From NCBI GenBank assembly GCA_949291515.1, contig CASEVY010000010.1, forward strand, positions 186,001-250,000: DNA of 64,000 nt. Reading direction: 5' to 3'. Shown piece by piece: positions 15,665-23,321 of the stretch (positions within the stretch are counted from its first letter, which is position 1; each line of letters starts with the position of its first letter). Under the pieces are notes generated by a model that saw only the letters and a list, made by a program, of their open reading frames with translations, was not told the origin of the DNA and did not search any database. The position numbers were made by a program, and so were the translations under genes. This stretch comes from an uncultured bacterium. GTDB lineage: Bacteria > Elusimicrobiota > Elusimicrobia > Elusimicrobiales > Elusimicrobiaceae.

Positions 15665-16279
15665 ATGAAAGAAACAAGCAGCTGTTTTAAATTGTTTTTA
15701 TTTGTATTATTTATATTTTCCGTTGTTTCAGCGTATGCGGAAAGTTGTTCAAGCGTAGGATCTACTCAAAATAAATATACCGCCAGCGGCTGCAGCTATA
15801 CTACACAAACGAGAACTTGCTGCGCAAACGGCAGTTGGAGCAGTTGGGATAAAGCGTGCACCGGAAAGGAGAACTGTACTTCAAGCCAATGCTGGAATGG
15901 AAGCAAATGCGAGGATAAAGGCAGCACCAGCAGATCTTGTTCGGGCAATGTATCCAATGCCAGCGGCGGTACTCAAACCCGTACGGCCACATGCGGAAGC
16001 GGAGGTTGGCAATACGGCTCTTGGACCGGCACCTGTACTTGCAAAAGCGGGTATGTATGGAGCGGCGGCGCTTGCATATTAAGCGCGCCGAAAGAATATG
16101 TATGGGATAACGGAAAAGGCAATTATATAAGTTTTTGCGATGACGAACCCAATTGCGTTTCGAAAAGTATAGCCGGGACAAAATGCACTTCTTTGTGGTC
16201 GGAAAAAAGCGTATGTATAACGGAAGGTTACAGTAACGGTATGTGCATAGTCAAAGATTTTACATGCGTTGAGAAATAA
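15665..16279 (+). CDS. Cys-rich secreted protein, cassette 1
   Basis: 204 residues. Signal peptide with cleavage after SAYA, mature start ESCSSVG, which recurs exactly in the protein at 34703. More than 20 cysteines follow, arranged in short modules of the type [GTQT-R-T-x-x-C ... G-x-W-x-x-W/G-x-C], for example 'TQTRTCCANGSWSSW' and 'GGTQTRTATCGSGGWQYGSW'. This spacing is reminiscent of thrombospondin type 1 repeats. The last 70 residues lack the repeats. The protein is predicted to be exported and disulfide-bonded, hence a surface or secreted factor. GGAGG ribosome-binding site. It carries a poly-T promoter upstream and a terminator block shared with cassette 3. Function unknown. Confidence 0.85.
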   Translation: MKETSSCFKLFLFVLFIFSVVSAYAESCSSVGSTQNKYTASGCSYTTQTRTCCANGSWSSWDKACTGKENCTSSQCWNGSKCEDKGSTSRSCSGNVSNASGGTQTRTATCGSGGWQYGSWTGTCTCKSGYVWSGGACILSAPKEYVWDNGKGNYISFCDDEPNCVSKSIAGTKCTSLWSEKSVCITEGYSNGMCIVKDFTCVEK

Positions 16280-16311
16280 AGATTTGATTTTTTGAGGGGC
16301 ATCTCCTCTCT

Positions 16312-16350
16312 TAAACTAACCGCCCCGCCGCTAAAACGGCGGGGTTTTTT
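16312..16350 (+). terminator. Terminator of cassette 1 (shared block)
   Basis: Stem CCCCGCCG / CGGCGGGG (16323-16330 with 16337-16344) and six T. Bases 16312-16349 are identical to 35354-35391 downstream of cassette 3. Confidence 0.9.
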
Positions 16351-16417
16351 AGTGTTACTTTGCCGCTTTGGCGCGATTTCGGTATCTCTTAAAATTATTC
16401 CGCTTATTTGGCAAAAT

Positions 16418-16448
16418 AAAACCCCGTCTTTCGGAACGGGGTTTTTGT
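16418..16448 (-). terminator. Terminator of acd-etfB-etfA
   Basis: 10-bp stem AAAACCCCGT / ACGGGGTTTT (16418-16427 with 16436-16445), 20 bp past the etfA stop on the minus strand. Confidence 0.8.
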
Positions 16449-16466
16449 TAAGAAAAACTTTTAAAG

Positions 16467-17660
16467 TTATTTCTTGGCTTTCTTGATGCCTTCAAGCACT
16501 TTTGGCAATATCTGGTGGACATCGCCTACAATGCCGTATTTGCAGAAGTTAAATATAGGCGCGGAAGCGTCTTTATTTATCGCGATTATTATGTCGCTGT
16601 CCTGCATACCTACGGTGTGTTGTATCGCGCCGGAAATGCCGCAAGCCATATAGAGCTTCGGTTTTACCGTTACGCCGCTCTGGCCGACCTGATGGTTTTT
16701 AGGCTTCCAGCCCGCGTCGATAGCGGCGCGCGAAGCGCCTACCGCTCCGCCAAGCTCGGCCGCGATTTCGTTTAATATCTCGAACTGCTCCGCCGTTTTA
16801 AGCCCTCTTCCGCCCGATATTACTATCTTGGCCTCGTCGAGCTTTTCCACCTCTTGGTTCTGTTCGATTTCCTTGCTGATAATTCTTACTTTCGCCGCTT
16901 TCGGGCTTAAAGCTATGGGCTCGTTTATAACCTGAGCCGTTTTGCCCGGCGCCGTTACCTGCTTGGGCATTACGTTCGGCCTTACCGTCGCCATTTGCGG
17001 GCGGTGGTTGGGACATTTGATGTCGGCCATAATATTGCCGCCGAAAGCGGGTCTGGTTTGTATCAGATTGCCTTCTTTTATGGATAAGCCCGTGCAGTCC
17101 GCCGTCAAACCGACGAATATTTCCGCCGATATTCTGGGCGATAAGTCGCGCCCGACATAAGTCGACGGGAATAATACTATGCTGGGTTTATATTTATTGA
17201 TTAAGGTAATCATCGCGTTGGCGTAAGCCTCGGTGTTGTAGTCGGCATAGCCGGGTCCTTCGACATTGTAAATTTTGTCCGCGCCGTAAGAGGCCAACTC
17301 GGCAAAGTACGCGCTGTTGCTCTTGCCGATTACCACCGCGCAAAGATCTTCCTTAAGTTCATTGGCAAGTTCTCTACCTTTGGTCAACAGTTCCAAGCTG
17401 ACCGAGCGTGGGGCCAAAACGCCTTTTTCTTCCAAAAGTTCGACAAATACCCATACTCCTTTATAGGCGGATAAGTCTTTAACGGCAGCAGTACTTTGCG
17501 GCAGGCTTAAAGCCTTTACGGGGCACTGGCTCACGCAGGCGCCGCACATCGTGCAGGCCGAGCTGGCTACCGCTTTTCTGTTGACTAAACTTAAAGCACC
17601 GAACGGGCATACGCTTACGCATTTGCCGCAACCTACGCAGTTTGATGAAATCTGTATCAT
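16467..17660 (-). CDS. etfA: Electron-transfer flavoprotein alpha subunit with N-terminal 2x[4Fe-4S] ferredoxin domain
   Basis: 397 residues, longer than a plain EtfA (about 320) because of a bacterial-type ferredoxin domain: C8-x2-C11-x2-C14-x3-C18-P and C36-x2-C39-x2-C42-x3-C46-P. The EtfA part follows from about residue 65, with the C-terminal FAD-binding region 'VGQSGVTVKPKLYMACGISG' and 'AINKDASAPIFNFCKYGIVG'. Ferredoxin-fused EtfA proteins are known from electron-bifurcating acyl-CoA dehydrogenase and caffeyl-CoA reductase complexes, so a link between NADH oxidation, acyl-CoA reduction and ferredoxin reduction is a reasonable inference. The ATG overlaps the etfB stop by one base (TAATG). 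Confidence 0.92.
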   Translation of the reverse strand: MIQISSNCVGCGKCVSVCPFGALSLVNRKAVASSACTMCGACVSQCPVKALSLPQSTAAVKDLSAYKGVWVFVELLEEKGVLAPRSVSLELLTKGRELANELKEDLCAVVIGKSNSAYFAELASYGADKIYNVEGPGYADYNTEAYANAMITLINKYKPSIVLFPSTYVGRDLSPRISAEIFVGLTADCTGLSIKEGNLIQTRPAFGGNIMADIKCPNHRPQMATVRPNVMPKQVTAPGKTAQVINEPIALSPKAAKVRIISKEIEQNQEVEKLDEAKIVISGGRGLKTAEQFEILNEIAAELGGAVGASRAAIDAGWKPKNHQVGQSGVTVKPKLYMACGISGAIQHTVGMQDSDIIIAINKDASAPIFNFCKYGIVGDVHQILPKVLEGIKKAKK

Positions 17661-18445
17661 TAGATTATTTCCTCCTTGGCTAAAATCTCAAGCACTTTGT
17701 CGGCCAATTCAGACGCGCCCGCGTTGAATATTTGGCCTTTTGGCCTGGCCGGCGGGGGGAATATTCTGTCTACTCTGGTAGGAGAGCCGTCTAAACCGAT
17801 TTTCTTGGGATCGGCGCCGATATCGGCCGCGCTCCAAGTCATAGTGGGTTTGTTCTGCGCGTGGAAAGCGCCCAAGAACGAAGGGTAAGAAGCCACATAA
17901 TCAAACGGCATAGTCATAGTGACGAGCGCGGGCAAATCCGCTTCCATAATTTGGTGCCCGCCGTCTATTATTTTGCGTACCACCGCTTTGCCTTGCGCTA
18001 CGTCTATATTATCGCAGAAAGTTATTTGCGGTATACCCAAGTGATAGGCGATGCCCGGGCCAGTCTGGGCGGTATCGCCGTCGATGGCCATTTGCCCGCA
18101 CATTATCAAATCGAATGCGCCTATTTTCTTTATCGCGGTAGCCAAAGCGTAAGAAGTTGCCCAAGTATCGGATCCGGCTAAAGCTCTGTCGGCAAGTAAA
18201 ATGCCTTTATCGGCGCCCAAAGCCAAAGCCAGCCTTATTACGCTTTGCGCCTGATTGGGCCCCATCGATAAGACCGTTACCGTCGCGCCTGTTTTCTGCT
18301 TGATTTTGAGCGCTTGGCACAGAGCGAAATGATCGTATGGATTTAATATGCTCGGCACTCCCGCGCGCACTAAGGTGGAGGTCTTCGGATCCACCTTTAC
18401 CCTTGAGGAATCGGGTACTTGTTTTATGCAAACTATAATATTCAT
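17660..18445 (-). CDS. etfB: Electron-transfer flavoprotein beta subunit
   Basis: 261 residues, standard length. Begins MNIIVCIKQVPDSSRVKVDP, with the AMP/FAD site 'DTWATSYALATAIKKIGAFD' and 'DLIMCGQMAIDGDTAQTGPG' and the family signature 'LPALVTMTMPFDYVASYPSF'. Forms the heterodimer with EtfA. It begins 14 bp after the acyl-CoA dehydrogenase stop, with GGAG as ribosome-binding site. In bifurcating EtfB proteins this subunit holds the extra FAD that receives NADH; whether this one does cannot be read with certainty by eye. Confidence 0.94.
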   Translation of the reverse strand: MNIIVCIKQVPDSSRVKVDPKTSTLVRAGVPSILNPYDHFALCQALKIKQKTGATVTVLSMGPNQAQSVIRLALALGADKGILLADRALAGSDTWATSYALATAIKKIGAFDLIMCGQMAIDGDTAQTGPGIAYHLGIPQITFCDNIDVAQGKAVVRKIIDGGHQIMEADLPALVTMTMPFDYVASYPSFLGAFHAQNKPTMTWSAADIGADPKKIGLDGSPTRVDRIFPPPARPKGQIFNAGASELADKVLEILAKEEII

Positions 18446-18459
18446 ATAAATTGGAGCTC

Positions 18460-20100
18460 CTATTTCTTAAATATCTCTCTGAGTTTGGCCGATACTTTAT
18501 CGGAATCTTCGATAGAGCCGTGCATATTGGCCTCTATCTGGACGAGATGCGTCGCGTTAAGCAAAGCCGCCGCGTCGGCCGTACCCGCGCTGAGTACCAG
18601 TTTCGCGCCTCTTGTGGCGATGTCGTATGCCGTTTCCTTGGCGTTTACGCGGCACATCGCTTTTAAAGTATCCATATCAAATTTGCAGCCTTCCACTATC
18701 TTGCCGTTGCCTATGGCGCGGCAGAACGCGGCGGCCACTTCTGCGTTGGCGATAAGTTCGCCCAATTTAAAGGTGATATATTGATGTCTGGTCAAGCGCT
18801 GGACTCTGCATTCTTCCAATACCGCGGCCAGGGCTCTTAAGCCCAAGGCTATCGCGTTGGCGCCGACTTCGGGATTCTTTGCGTGTATGGCGTCCATTTC
18901 GTCGGCGATATTGGTGTAGTAAGCGCCCCTGCTCTTTAAATGTTCCTGCCAGCGGCCTCTGTAAATGGTCATTTCCATTACTTCGTTGGTGCCTTCGTAG
19001 ATGCAGGTTATTTTGACGTCGCGTTTTATCTTTTCGACAGCGAACTCTTTGGTGTAGCCGAATCCGCCCAAGGCCTGTATGGCGTCTTCCGCGGCTTTGT
19101 TGCCCGCTTCGGTGGCGTAGTATTTGGCGATGGAACCTTCCGTCGCTTGGCCGTGGTTGTTTACGTCGAGTTTCTTTGCGGTTTCGTCGATGAAAGCCCT
19201 CGCCGCTTCAAATTTGATGTAATGCGGCGTTATCAGTTTTAGCATATAGCCCTGCTTCTCGGAAAGCGGTCCGCCGGCCTGTATGCGGTGGTTGGCGTAA
19301 TCTATGGCGGTTTCTATCGCTTCTTCGCCGGCGCCCAATCCGAAAGCCGCCACCATAAGCCTGGTGTAGCCGAATACCGCCTGCGCCTGCAGCAAACCTT
19401 TGCCTTCCACTCCGCCGATTAGGTTTTCGGCCGGGACGTAGACCTCGTCAAAAGAGAGGCCAGCCGTATTGGAAAGGCGTATGCCGTGTTTGTCTTCGTG
19501 TTTATCCTGCGTAAAGCCCGGCGTGCCCTTTTCCACAAGGAACCAGCTCGGCCCGCCCGGCGCCAAGGCCAGTACGGTATATAAATCCGCCACCGCGCCA
19601 CTGGATATCCACATCTTGCTGCCGGTGATTTTATAGCCTTTGATTTTGCCGTTTTCGATTACGTGTTCGGCTCTTGTCCTTAAAGATACGAGGTCGCTTC
19701 CCGCGTCGGCTTCCGTCGCGCCGTAAGCTACCATTAAACTTTCTTTCGCCATTCTGTTAAACCAATGGGCTTTTTGTTCGGGCGTGCCGCCTACCGAAAG
19801 AGGGTCGCTGCCCAAGAATGTGGCGAATACCGATGTCGCTATACCCAAATCTACGCGGGCCAAAGCCTCGCATATGCGGTAAATGTCAGTGGTTGTGCCG
19901 CCAAGTCCGCCGTATTCTTCCGGTATAAGCAAAAGGTTTACTCCTAATACGTCGCTTTTGTACATATCTTTGATAAGTTCGGCCGGAAATTCGTTTTTGG
20001 CGTCGTGTTCGCGAATGAACTCAAAGGGGATTTTAGTTTTTGCGTAATGCTTTAAACTGTCAAGCATCAGCTCTCTGGATACTGCATCAATTTTTGACAT
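18460..20100 (-). CDS. Acyl-CoA dehydrogenase with C-terminal extension
   Basis: 546 residues, about 165 longer than butyryl-CoA dehydrogenases. The core (1-385) has the FAD/substrate signature 'YGATEADAGSDLVSLRTRA', 'KITGSKMWISSGAVADLY', 'IQALGGFGYTKEFAVEKIKR' and 'CIYEGTNEVMEMTIYRGR' with Glu369 in the catalytic base position of short-chain enzymes. The remaining segment (about 390-546) is helical ('GLRALAAVLEECRVQRLTRH'), as in the long ACAD subgroup. First gene of an operon with etfB and etfA, so EtfAB is its redox partner. Probably reduces or oxidises a short-chain acyl-CoA; in combination with buk/ptb in this window a fermentative role fits. GGAG ribosome-binding site before ATG 20100. 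Confidence 0.92.
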   Translation of the reverse strand: MSKIDAVSRELMLDSLKHYAKTKIPFEFIREHDAKNEFPAELIKDMYKSDVLGVNLLLIPEEYGGLGGTTTDIYRICEALARVDLGIATSVFATFLGSDPLSVGGTPEQKAHWFNRMAKESLMVAYGATEADAGSDLVSLRTRAEHVIENGKIKGYKITGSKMWISSGAVADLYTVLALAPGGPSWFLVEKGTPGFTQDKHEDKHGIRLSNTAGLSFDEVYVPAENLIGGVEGKGLLQAQAVFGYTRLMVAAFGLGAGEEAIETAIDYANHRIQAGGPLSEKQGYMLKLITPHYIKFEAARAFIDETAKKLDVNNHGQATEGSIAKYYATEAGNKAAEDAIQALGGFGYTKEFAVEKIKRDVKITCIYEGTNEVMEMTIYRGRWQEHLKSRGAYYTNIADEMDAIHAKNPEVGANAIALGLRALAAVLEECRVQRLTRHQYITFKLGELIANAEVAAAFCRAIGNGKIVEGCKFDMDTLKAMCRVNAKETAYDIATRGAKLVLSAGTADAAALLNATHLVQIEANMHGSIEDSDKVSAKLREIFKK

Positions 20101-20127
20101 AGTTATCTCCTAAAAAAGATTACTTAT

Positions 20128-20156
20128 ATAATACCATTTTGGCAATACAATCTCAA
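20128..20156 (-). promoter_or_regulatory. Promoter of acd-etfBA
   Basis: Minus strand: TTGAGA (20151-20156), 17-bp spacer, TATTAT (20128-20133), 28 bp before the ATG. Between this and the poly-T element at 20320 (20157-20319) I see no gene or convincing signal. Confidence 0.65.
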
Positions 20157-20319
20157 ATTGGCGGACAGAATTTTTGCCCTCTTTCAAAATGGGTGTTCAT
20201 ATTATTTATCCAGTTTGGTGATTTGCTCTTTTTTGATTAATCGGCTTGTCTTTATAATTAAAAAATCGATTCTAAAGTTCTATAGGTCAGCTCTTGCAGA
20301 ATAAAAACTGTCGAGCGGC

Positions 20320-20347
20320 TTGACTGTTTTTTTTTTTTTGATAAATT
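20320..20347 (+). promoter_or_regulatory. Poly-T promoter element, copy 2
   Basis: TTGACT (20320-20325), G, 13 T (20327-20339), GATAAATT with TAAATT at 20342-20347; spacer 16 bp. Identical to copy 1 across the 28 bases. The ATG of the prepilin-like gene is 89 bp downstream. Confidence 0.7.
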
Positions 20348-20436
20348 GAGGCTATATTTTTGTCTGCGGTTTTTAATTCTCCAGATAATAAACCAGGTTT
20401 GCTTGTATTTAACTTTTTACGTGCGGGAGGTTTTAA

Positions 20437-21933
20437 ATGAAAGATAAAACAAAAAGTCGGAAAGGTTTTACCCTTATGGAAGTTTTGGTAACGGTGCTTA
20501 TCGTTGGAGTATTGGCCGCGATAAGTTATCCTGTATATAAGAAATCGGTTACGAAAGCAAGAGCGGTAGAGGCGGTAAATTTGATAGAGCTGGTTAAGAA
20601 TAAACAAATACAAAATTTTGCGCAAAACGGAGGATATTTCGACGATTTTTCCAATATAGACAGATTGACTCTCGGCAAGGAAGAAAAATCGGGGGCTCAG
20701 CTTATAGTAAACGAAGATTATTCCTTATATTTAAACGCCGCCAAATCTTGTGTCAGCGCGTACTATAAGAAGGGTACTCCTTCCGAATTTAGCTTTTCCG
20801 CCGGCTATGAAGACGACGGTTTGGGGTGCAGCGGCGCGGTATGTTCAAGTTTTGGGAACATCATAGGCGATACCAAAAGCGTGTGCAACTGCGGAAATAA
20901 GAGCTGCGGCAACGGATATACTCTTAATGAAGAAACCTGCTCATGCGAATGTTTGCAAGGCTGTGAAAGCGGCGGAAGCTGTTATACGCCTTATGGAGGC
21001 GGACAAAGCAGGCCTTGCGCGAGCGGGTGCGGCACTCAGACCAGTACAAGCACATGCAGCGGCCCCAGCTGGAGCGGTGCTTGCGGAAGTCCAAGTCAAA
21101 CTAAACCCACAAGCCAAAAATGCGGCCGCGCCAATTCCGGTACTCAGACAAGGACTTGCACCGCAGACTGTAATGGCGGGACCTGCGGCGCCTGGGGGCC
21201 TTGTCAAGGCCAAACCTGTGACACTGCTTCCAAACCGATATTATCACAAAAATGCGGCAACTGCGGTACGCAAAGCAGAACCGTAACCTGCAATACCAAT
21301 ACAGGTAATTGGAATACCCCCTCCGCTTGGGGAACTTGTATTAATCAAGGGGTATGTTCGCCTAACGCCACGAAAGAGTGCGGCGGCGGAAACGGCAAAA
21401 TACTCTGCTCCAATACTTGTTCTTGGGGAACTTGCCAATGCAATAAAGATTATGTGATGGTTGACGGGACTTGCCAGCCGGATTGTTCCATACATTCCGT
21501 AAAGATCGCAAACAGAGATTATTGCTGCGCCTCGGCTCCAAAAACTGACAACGACTGCTATAAAGATTGTCAAAAGACTGGCGTTAAATATATTACGAAG
21601 CATTATGTCGACAGAAGTACGAAGAAAACAGTTAGAGGCTCTTCTTCCCAACAATACATAAGATGTTCGGGCGGTGGATATTACAGCGGTTCGGGATCAT
21701 ATCTGCCAAGCAATTGCAGCTGGGGATATTTTCAGACCTGCGATAGCATTCCTTTTGACTCTCTCTCCAACAACGGGCAGTGTTTTACTTCCACTTGTAT
21801 AGATAAGGCTTCAATACGATGGGCTGTTTCTGGAAGTTCGCCCACTTCAAGTTATATTGAATTTAATGAAGTTTCTTACAGATGCGTTACGGAAAGCTCA
21901 AGCTATACTTATACCGACAGATGTAAGATTTAA
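20437..21933 (+). CDS. Type IV pilin-like protein with long Cys-rich repeat domain, cassette 2
   Basis: 498 residues. The class III leader is clear: MKDKTKSRKG / FTLMEVLVTVLIVGVLAAI, with cleavage after Gly10 and the conserved Glu at mature position 5, followed by a pilin-like helix and a short globular part to about 130. Residues 130-350 are a Cys-rich array with at least four modules of the type 'CGTQTSTSTC', 'GTQTRTCTADCNGGTCGAW', 'CGTQSRTVTCN...W...WGTC'. The C-terminal 150 residues are also Cys-containing but not repetitive. Typical major pilins are 120-180 residues, so this is a pilin-like surface display protein or minor (tip) pseudopilin. GGAGG ribosome-binding site. No pilus assembly gene is in the window. 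Confidence 0.87.
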   Translation: MKDKTKSRKGFTLMEVLVTVLIVGVLAAISYPVYKKSVTKARAVEAVNLIELVKNKQIQNFAQNGGYFDDFSNIDRLTLGKEEKSGAQLIVNEDYSLYLNAAKSCVSAYYKKGTPSEFSFSAGYEDDGLGCSGAVCSSFGNIIGDTKSVCNCGNKSCGNGYTLNEETCSCECLQGCESGGSCYTPYGGGQSRPCASGCGTQTSTSTCSGPSWSGACGSPSQTKPTSQKCGRANSGTQTRTCTADCNGGTCGAWGPCQGQTCDTASKPILSQKCGNCGTQSRTVTCNTNTGNWNTPSAWGTCINQGVCSPNATKECGGGNGKILCSNTCSWGTCQCNKDYVMVDGTCQPDCSIHSVKIANRDYCCASAPKTDNDCYKDCQKTGVKYITKHYVDRSTKKTVRGSSSQQYIRCSGGGYYSGSGSYLPSNCSWGYFQTCDSIPFDSLSNNGQCFTSTCIDKASIRWAVSGSSPTSSYIEFNEVSYRCVTESSSYTYTDRCKI

Positions 21934-21952
21934 GCCTATGCTTAATACCCGT

Positions 21953-21977
21953 CCCCCCGCATTTCAAATGCGGGGGG
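21953..21977 (+). terminator. Hairpin after the pilin-like gene
   Basis: 10-bp GC-rich stem (21953-21962 with 21968-21977), 20 bp after the stop; no U tract follows, so it may be a weak terminator or an RNA 3' stabiliser. Confidence 0.6.
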
Positions 21978-22084
21978 TATAATGAAAAAAAAAGGTTCTC
22001 AGCTTCTTTTTGAAAAAGACGTGAAAATATAACTGCCGTATATGCGGCGCGGCTTATGTCTGTGAGTTTTTTGTTTTTTAAATA

Positions 22085-22109
22085 AAAACCCCGAATTTAT
22101 CGGGGTTTT
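22085..22109 (-). terminator. Terminator of the BI-1 family gene
   Basis: Stem AAAACCCCGA / TCGGGGTTTT (22085-22094 with 22100-22109), about 25 bp past the stop on the minus strand; it could also stop plus-strand transcripts. Nothing else is visible in 21978-22084. Confidence 0.8.
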
Positions 22110-22134
22110 ATTTCTTTATGTCAAAACTTTTTAC

Positions 22135-22791
22135 TTAGTTGTTTGACGATCCGCTTAACAGGCTTATCAGATTTATCAGCAGGTTGATAATATCCAAATA
22201 TATGTTTACGGCGAAATCCAAAGCCGTAGACCAGTTATTGGCCGCCGCCACGTTTTTGAGTTTTGCCAAATTGTTAAAGTCAAACAGCAAATATCCCGTG
22301 AATATCAATACCGCCGCGGCCGATATCAGCCTGTTTAAGCCGCTTTTCATTTTGACAAACAGCCCTATAACGCTTATTACTATCACCGCCAAAAGCGCAA
22401 AGAACAATATCTTTCCCAGCCAGGAGAAGTCTATTCCAGAATAGCTCGCTATCAAACCGGTAATTAAAGTCGTCAAAGCGGTTATCGCCGTAGCTTTTTG
22501 TACCGCTTCGGGGTTTGTCAAAGTGTATATTCCAAGCGTAAACCCGCTTGAAAGCGTAAATGCAAACATAAATACGAAGCTCAAAAGCAAGTTGCTTTTG
22601 AAAAACACCAACAGCAAAAACGCTATTATGTTGACTATTAAAGCAGTCCACATCGTGGTTTTTATCTTTTCCGGATTGCCCATCTGCAAAGCGCGCTGAA
22701 ATATCCCCGAAGATATTCTGCTGCCGATATAGGCCATAAAAAGCGAACCCGCCAATATGACGCTGGTTTTTAAAAATAAAGTTTGAAACAT
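22135..22791 (-). CDS. Bax inhibitor-1 (YccA/YbhL) family membrane protein
   Basis: 218 residues with seven hydrophobic helices. Family features: 'FVFMFAFTLSSGFTLGIYT' (the helix 3-4 region), 'LLFDFNNLAKLKN' with the conserved Asp pair in the last helices, and 'DFAVNIYLDIINLLINLISLL', which matches the BI-1 C-terminal signature. Bacterial members are inner-membrane proteins; some act as pH-sensitive Ca2+ leak channels and E. coli YccA modulates FtsH. Start ATG at 22791 with AGGAG upstream. Monocistronic. Confidence 0.92.
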   Translation of the reverse strand: MFQTLFLKTSVILAGSLFMAYIGSRISSGIFQRALQMGNPEKIKTTMWTALIVNIIAFLLLVFFKSNLLLSFVFMFAFTLSSGFTLGIYTLTNPEAVQKATAITALTTLITGLIASYSGIDFSWLGKILFFALLAVIVISVIGLFVKMKSGLNRLISAAAVLIFTGYLLFDFNNLAKLKNVAAANNWSTALDFAVNIYLDIINLLINLISLLSGSSNN

Positions 22792-22821
22792 ATTTCTCCT
22801 TTCAGATTTTTAATTCGCGGT

Positions 22822-22855
22822 TTAAAAAACGGCACGCTTTTTGGCGTGCCGTTTT
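22822..22855 (-). terminator. Terminator of tRNA-Gln
   Basis: 12-bp stem (22826-22837 with 22844-22855) with the T run on the minus strand, ten bases past the tRNA 3' end. Confidence 0.85.
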
Positions 22856-22864
22856 AAATCCGAG

Positions 22865-22935
22865 CTTCCGGGCTAGGGATCGAACCTAGGATTTCTCCTC
22901 CAAAGGGAGACGTGTTACCGCTACACCACCCGGAA
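22865..22935 (-). tRNA. tRNA-Gln (anticodon UUG)
   Basis: Minus strand cloverleaf: acceptor TTCCGGG / CCCGGAA, D arm GTGT/ACAC, anticodon loop CTTTGGA giving UUG, T stem CTAGG/CCTAG with loop TTCGATC, discriminator G. The next bases are CTC, so CCA is not encoded and must be added after transcription, unlike the tRNA-Arg at 1968. Confidence 0.93.
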
Positions 22936-22985
22936 ATGCGTTACAATGTTAAAGGCTTAATCCCAGCCGATACATATATTATATT

Positions 22986-23321
22986 TTATTTGTCTTCGGA
23001 CGGCAAATCCGCCTCTTCCGCGGCGGGTGCGGCCTCGTCGGATTTAGGCGATACACCGCTTGGATTTTTTGCCAATTCCTCTTGATAGGCTTTCAGTATA
23101 TTTTCTTCCAAATATTTCCTGAATTCCTGATTTATCGGGTGAACCATATCTTTATGGGAGCCGTCCGGCAATTTCCGTGAAGGCATACACAAAAATACCC
23201 CTTTGGCGCCTTCAACGATCTTCATATTCCTGACTACGAAAGAATCGTCAAAAGTAACGCTCGCAAACGCTTTTAGGCGTTCTTCGCCCATGAGATGAAT
23301 TCTTATCTCCGTGATTTTCAT
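22986..23321 (-). CDS. spoVG: SpoVG family regulator
   Basis: 111 residues. The protein starts MKITEIRIHLMGEERLKAFA and contains 'VTFDDSFVVRNMKIVEGAKG' and 'LCMPSRKLPDGSHKDMVHPI', the canonical SpoVG core; a Pro/Ala/Glu-rich tail of about 25 residues follows. SpoVG proteins bind DNA and RNA and act as global regulators even in non-sporulating bacteria. I use ATG 23321 because GGAGG lies eight bases upstream; it overlaps the ispE stop by ATGA. SpoVG next to ispE is a conserved pair in many bacteria. Confidence 0.94.
   Translation of the reverse strand: MKITEIRIHLMGEERLKAFASVTFDDSFVVRNMKIVEGAKGVFLCMPSRKLPDGSHKDMVHPINQEFRKYLEENILKAYQEELAKNPSGVSPKSDEAAPAAEEADLPSEDK

Noticed and set aside
16292-16486. 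64-codon open frame on the plus strand after cassette 1
   Set aside because: It consists of terminator sequence and the convergent intergenic region, with no ribosome-binding site or recognisable protein.
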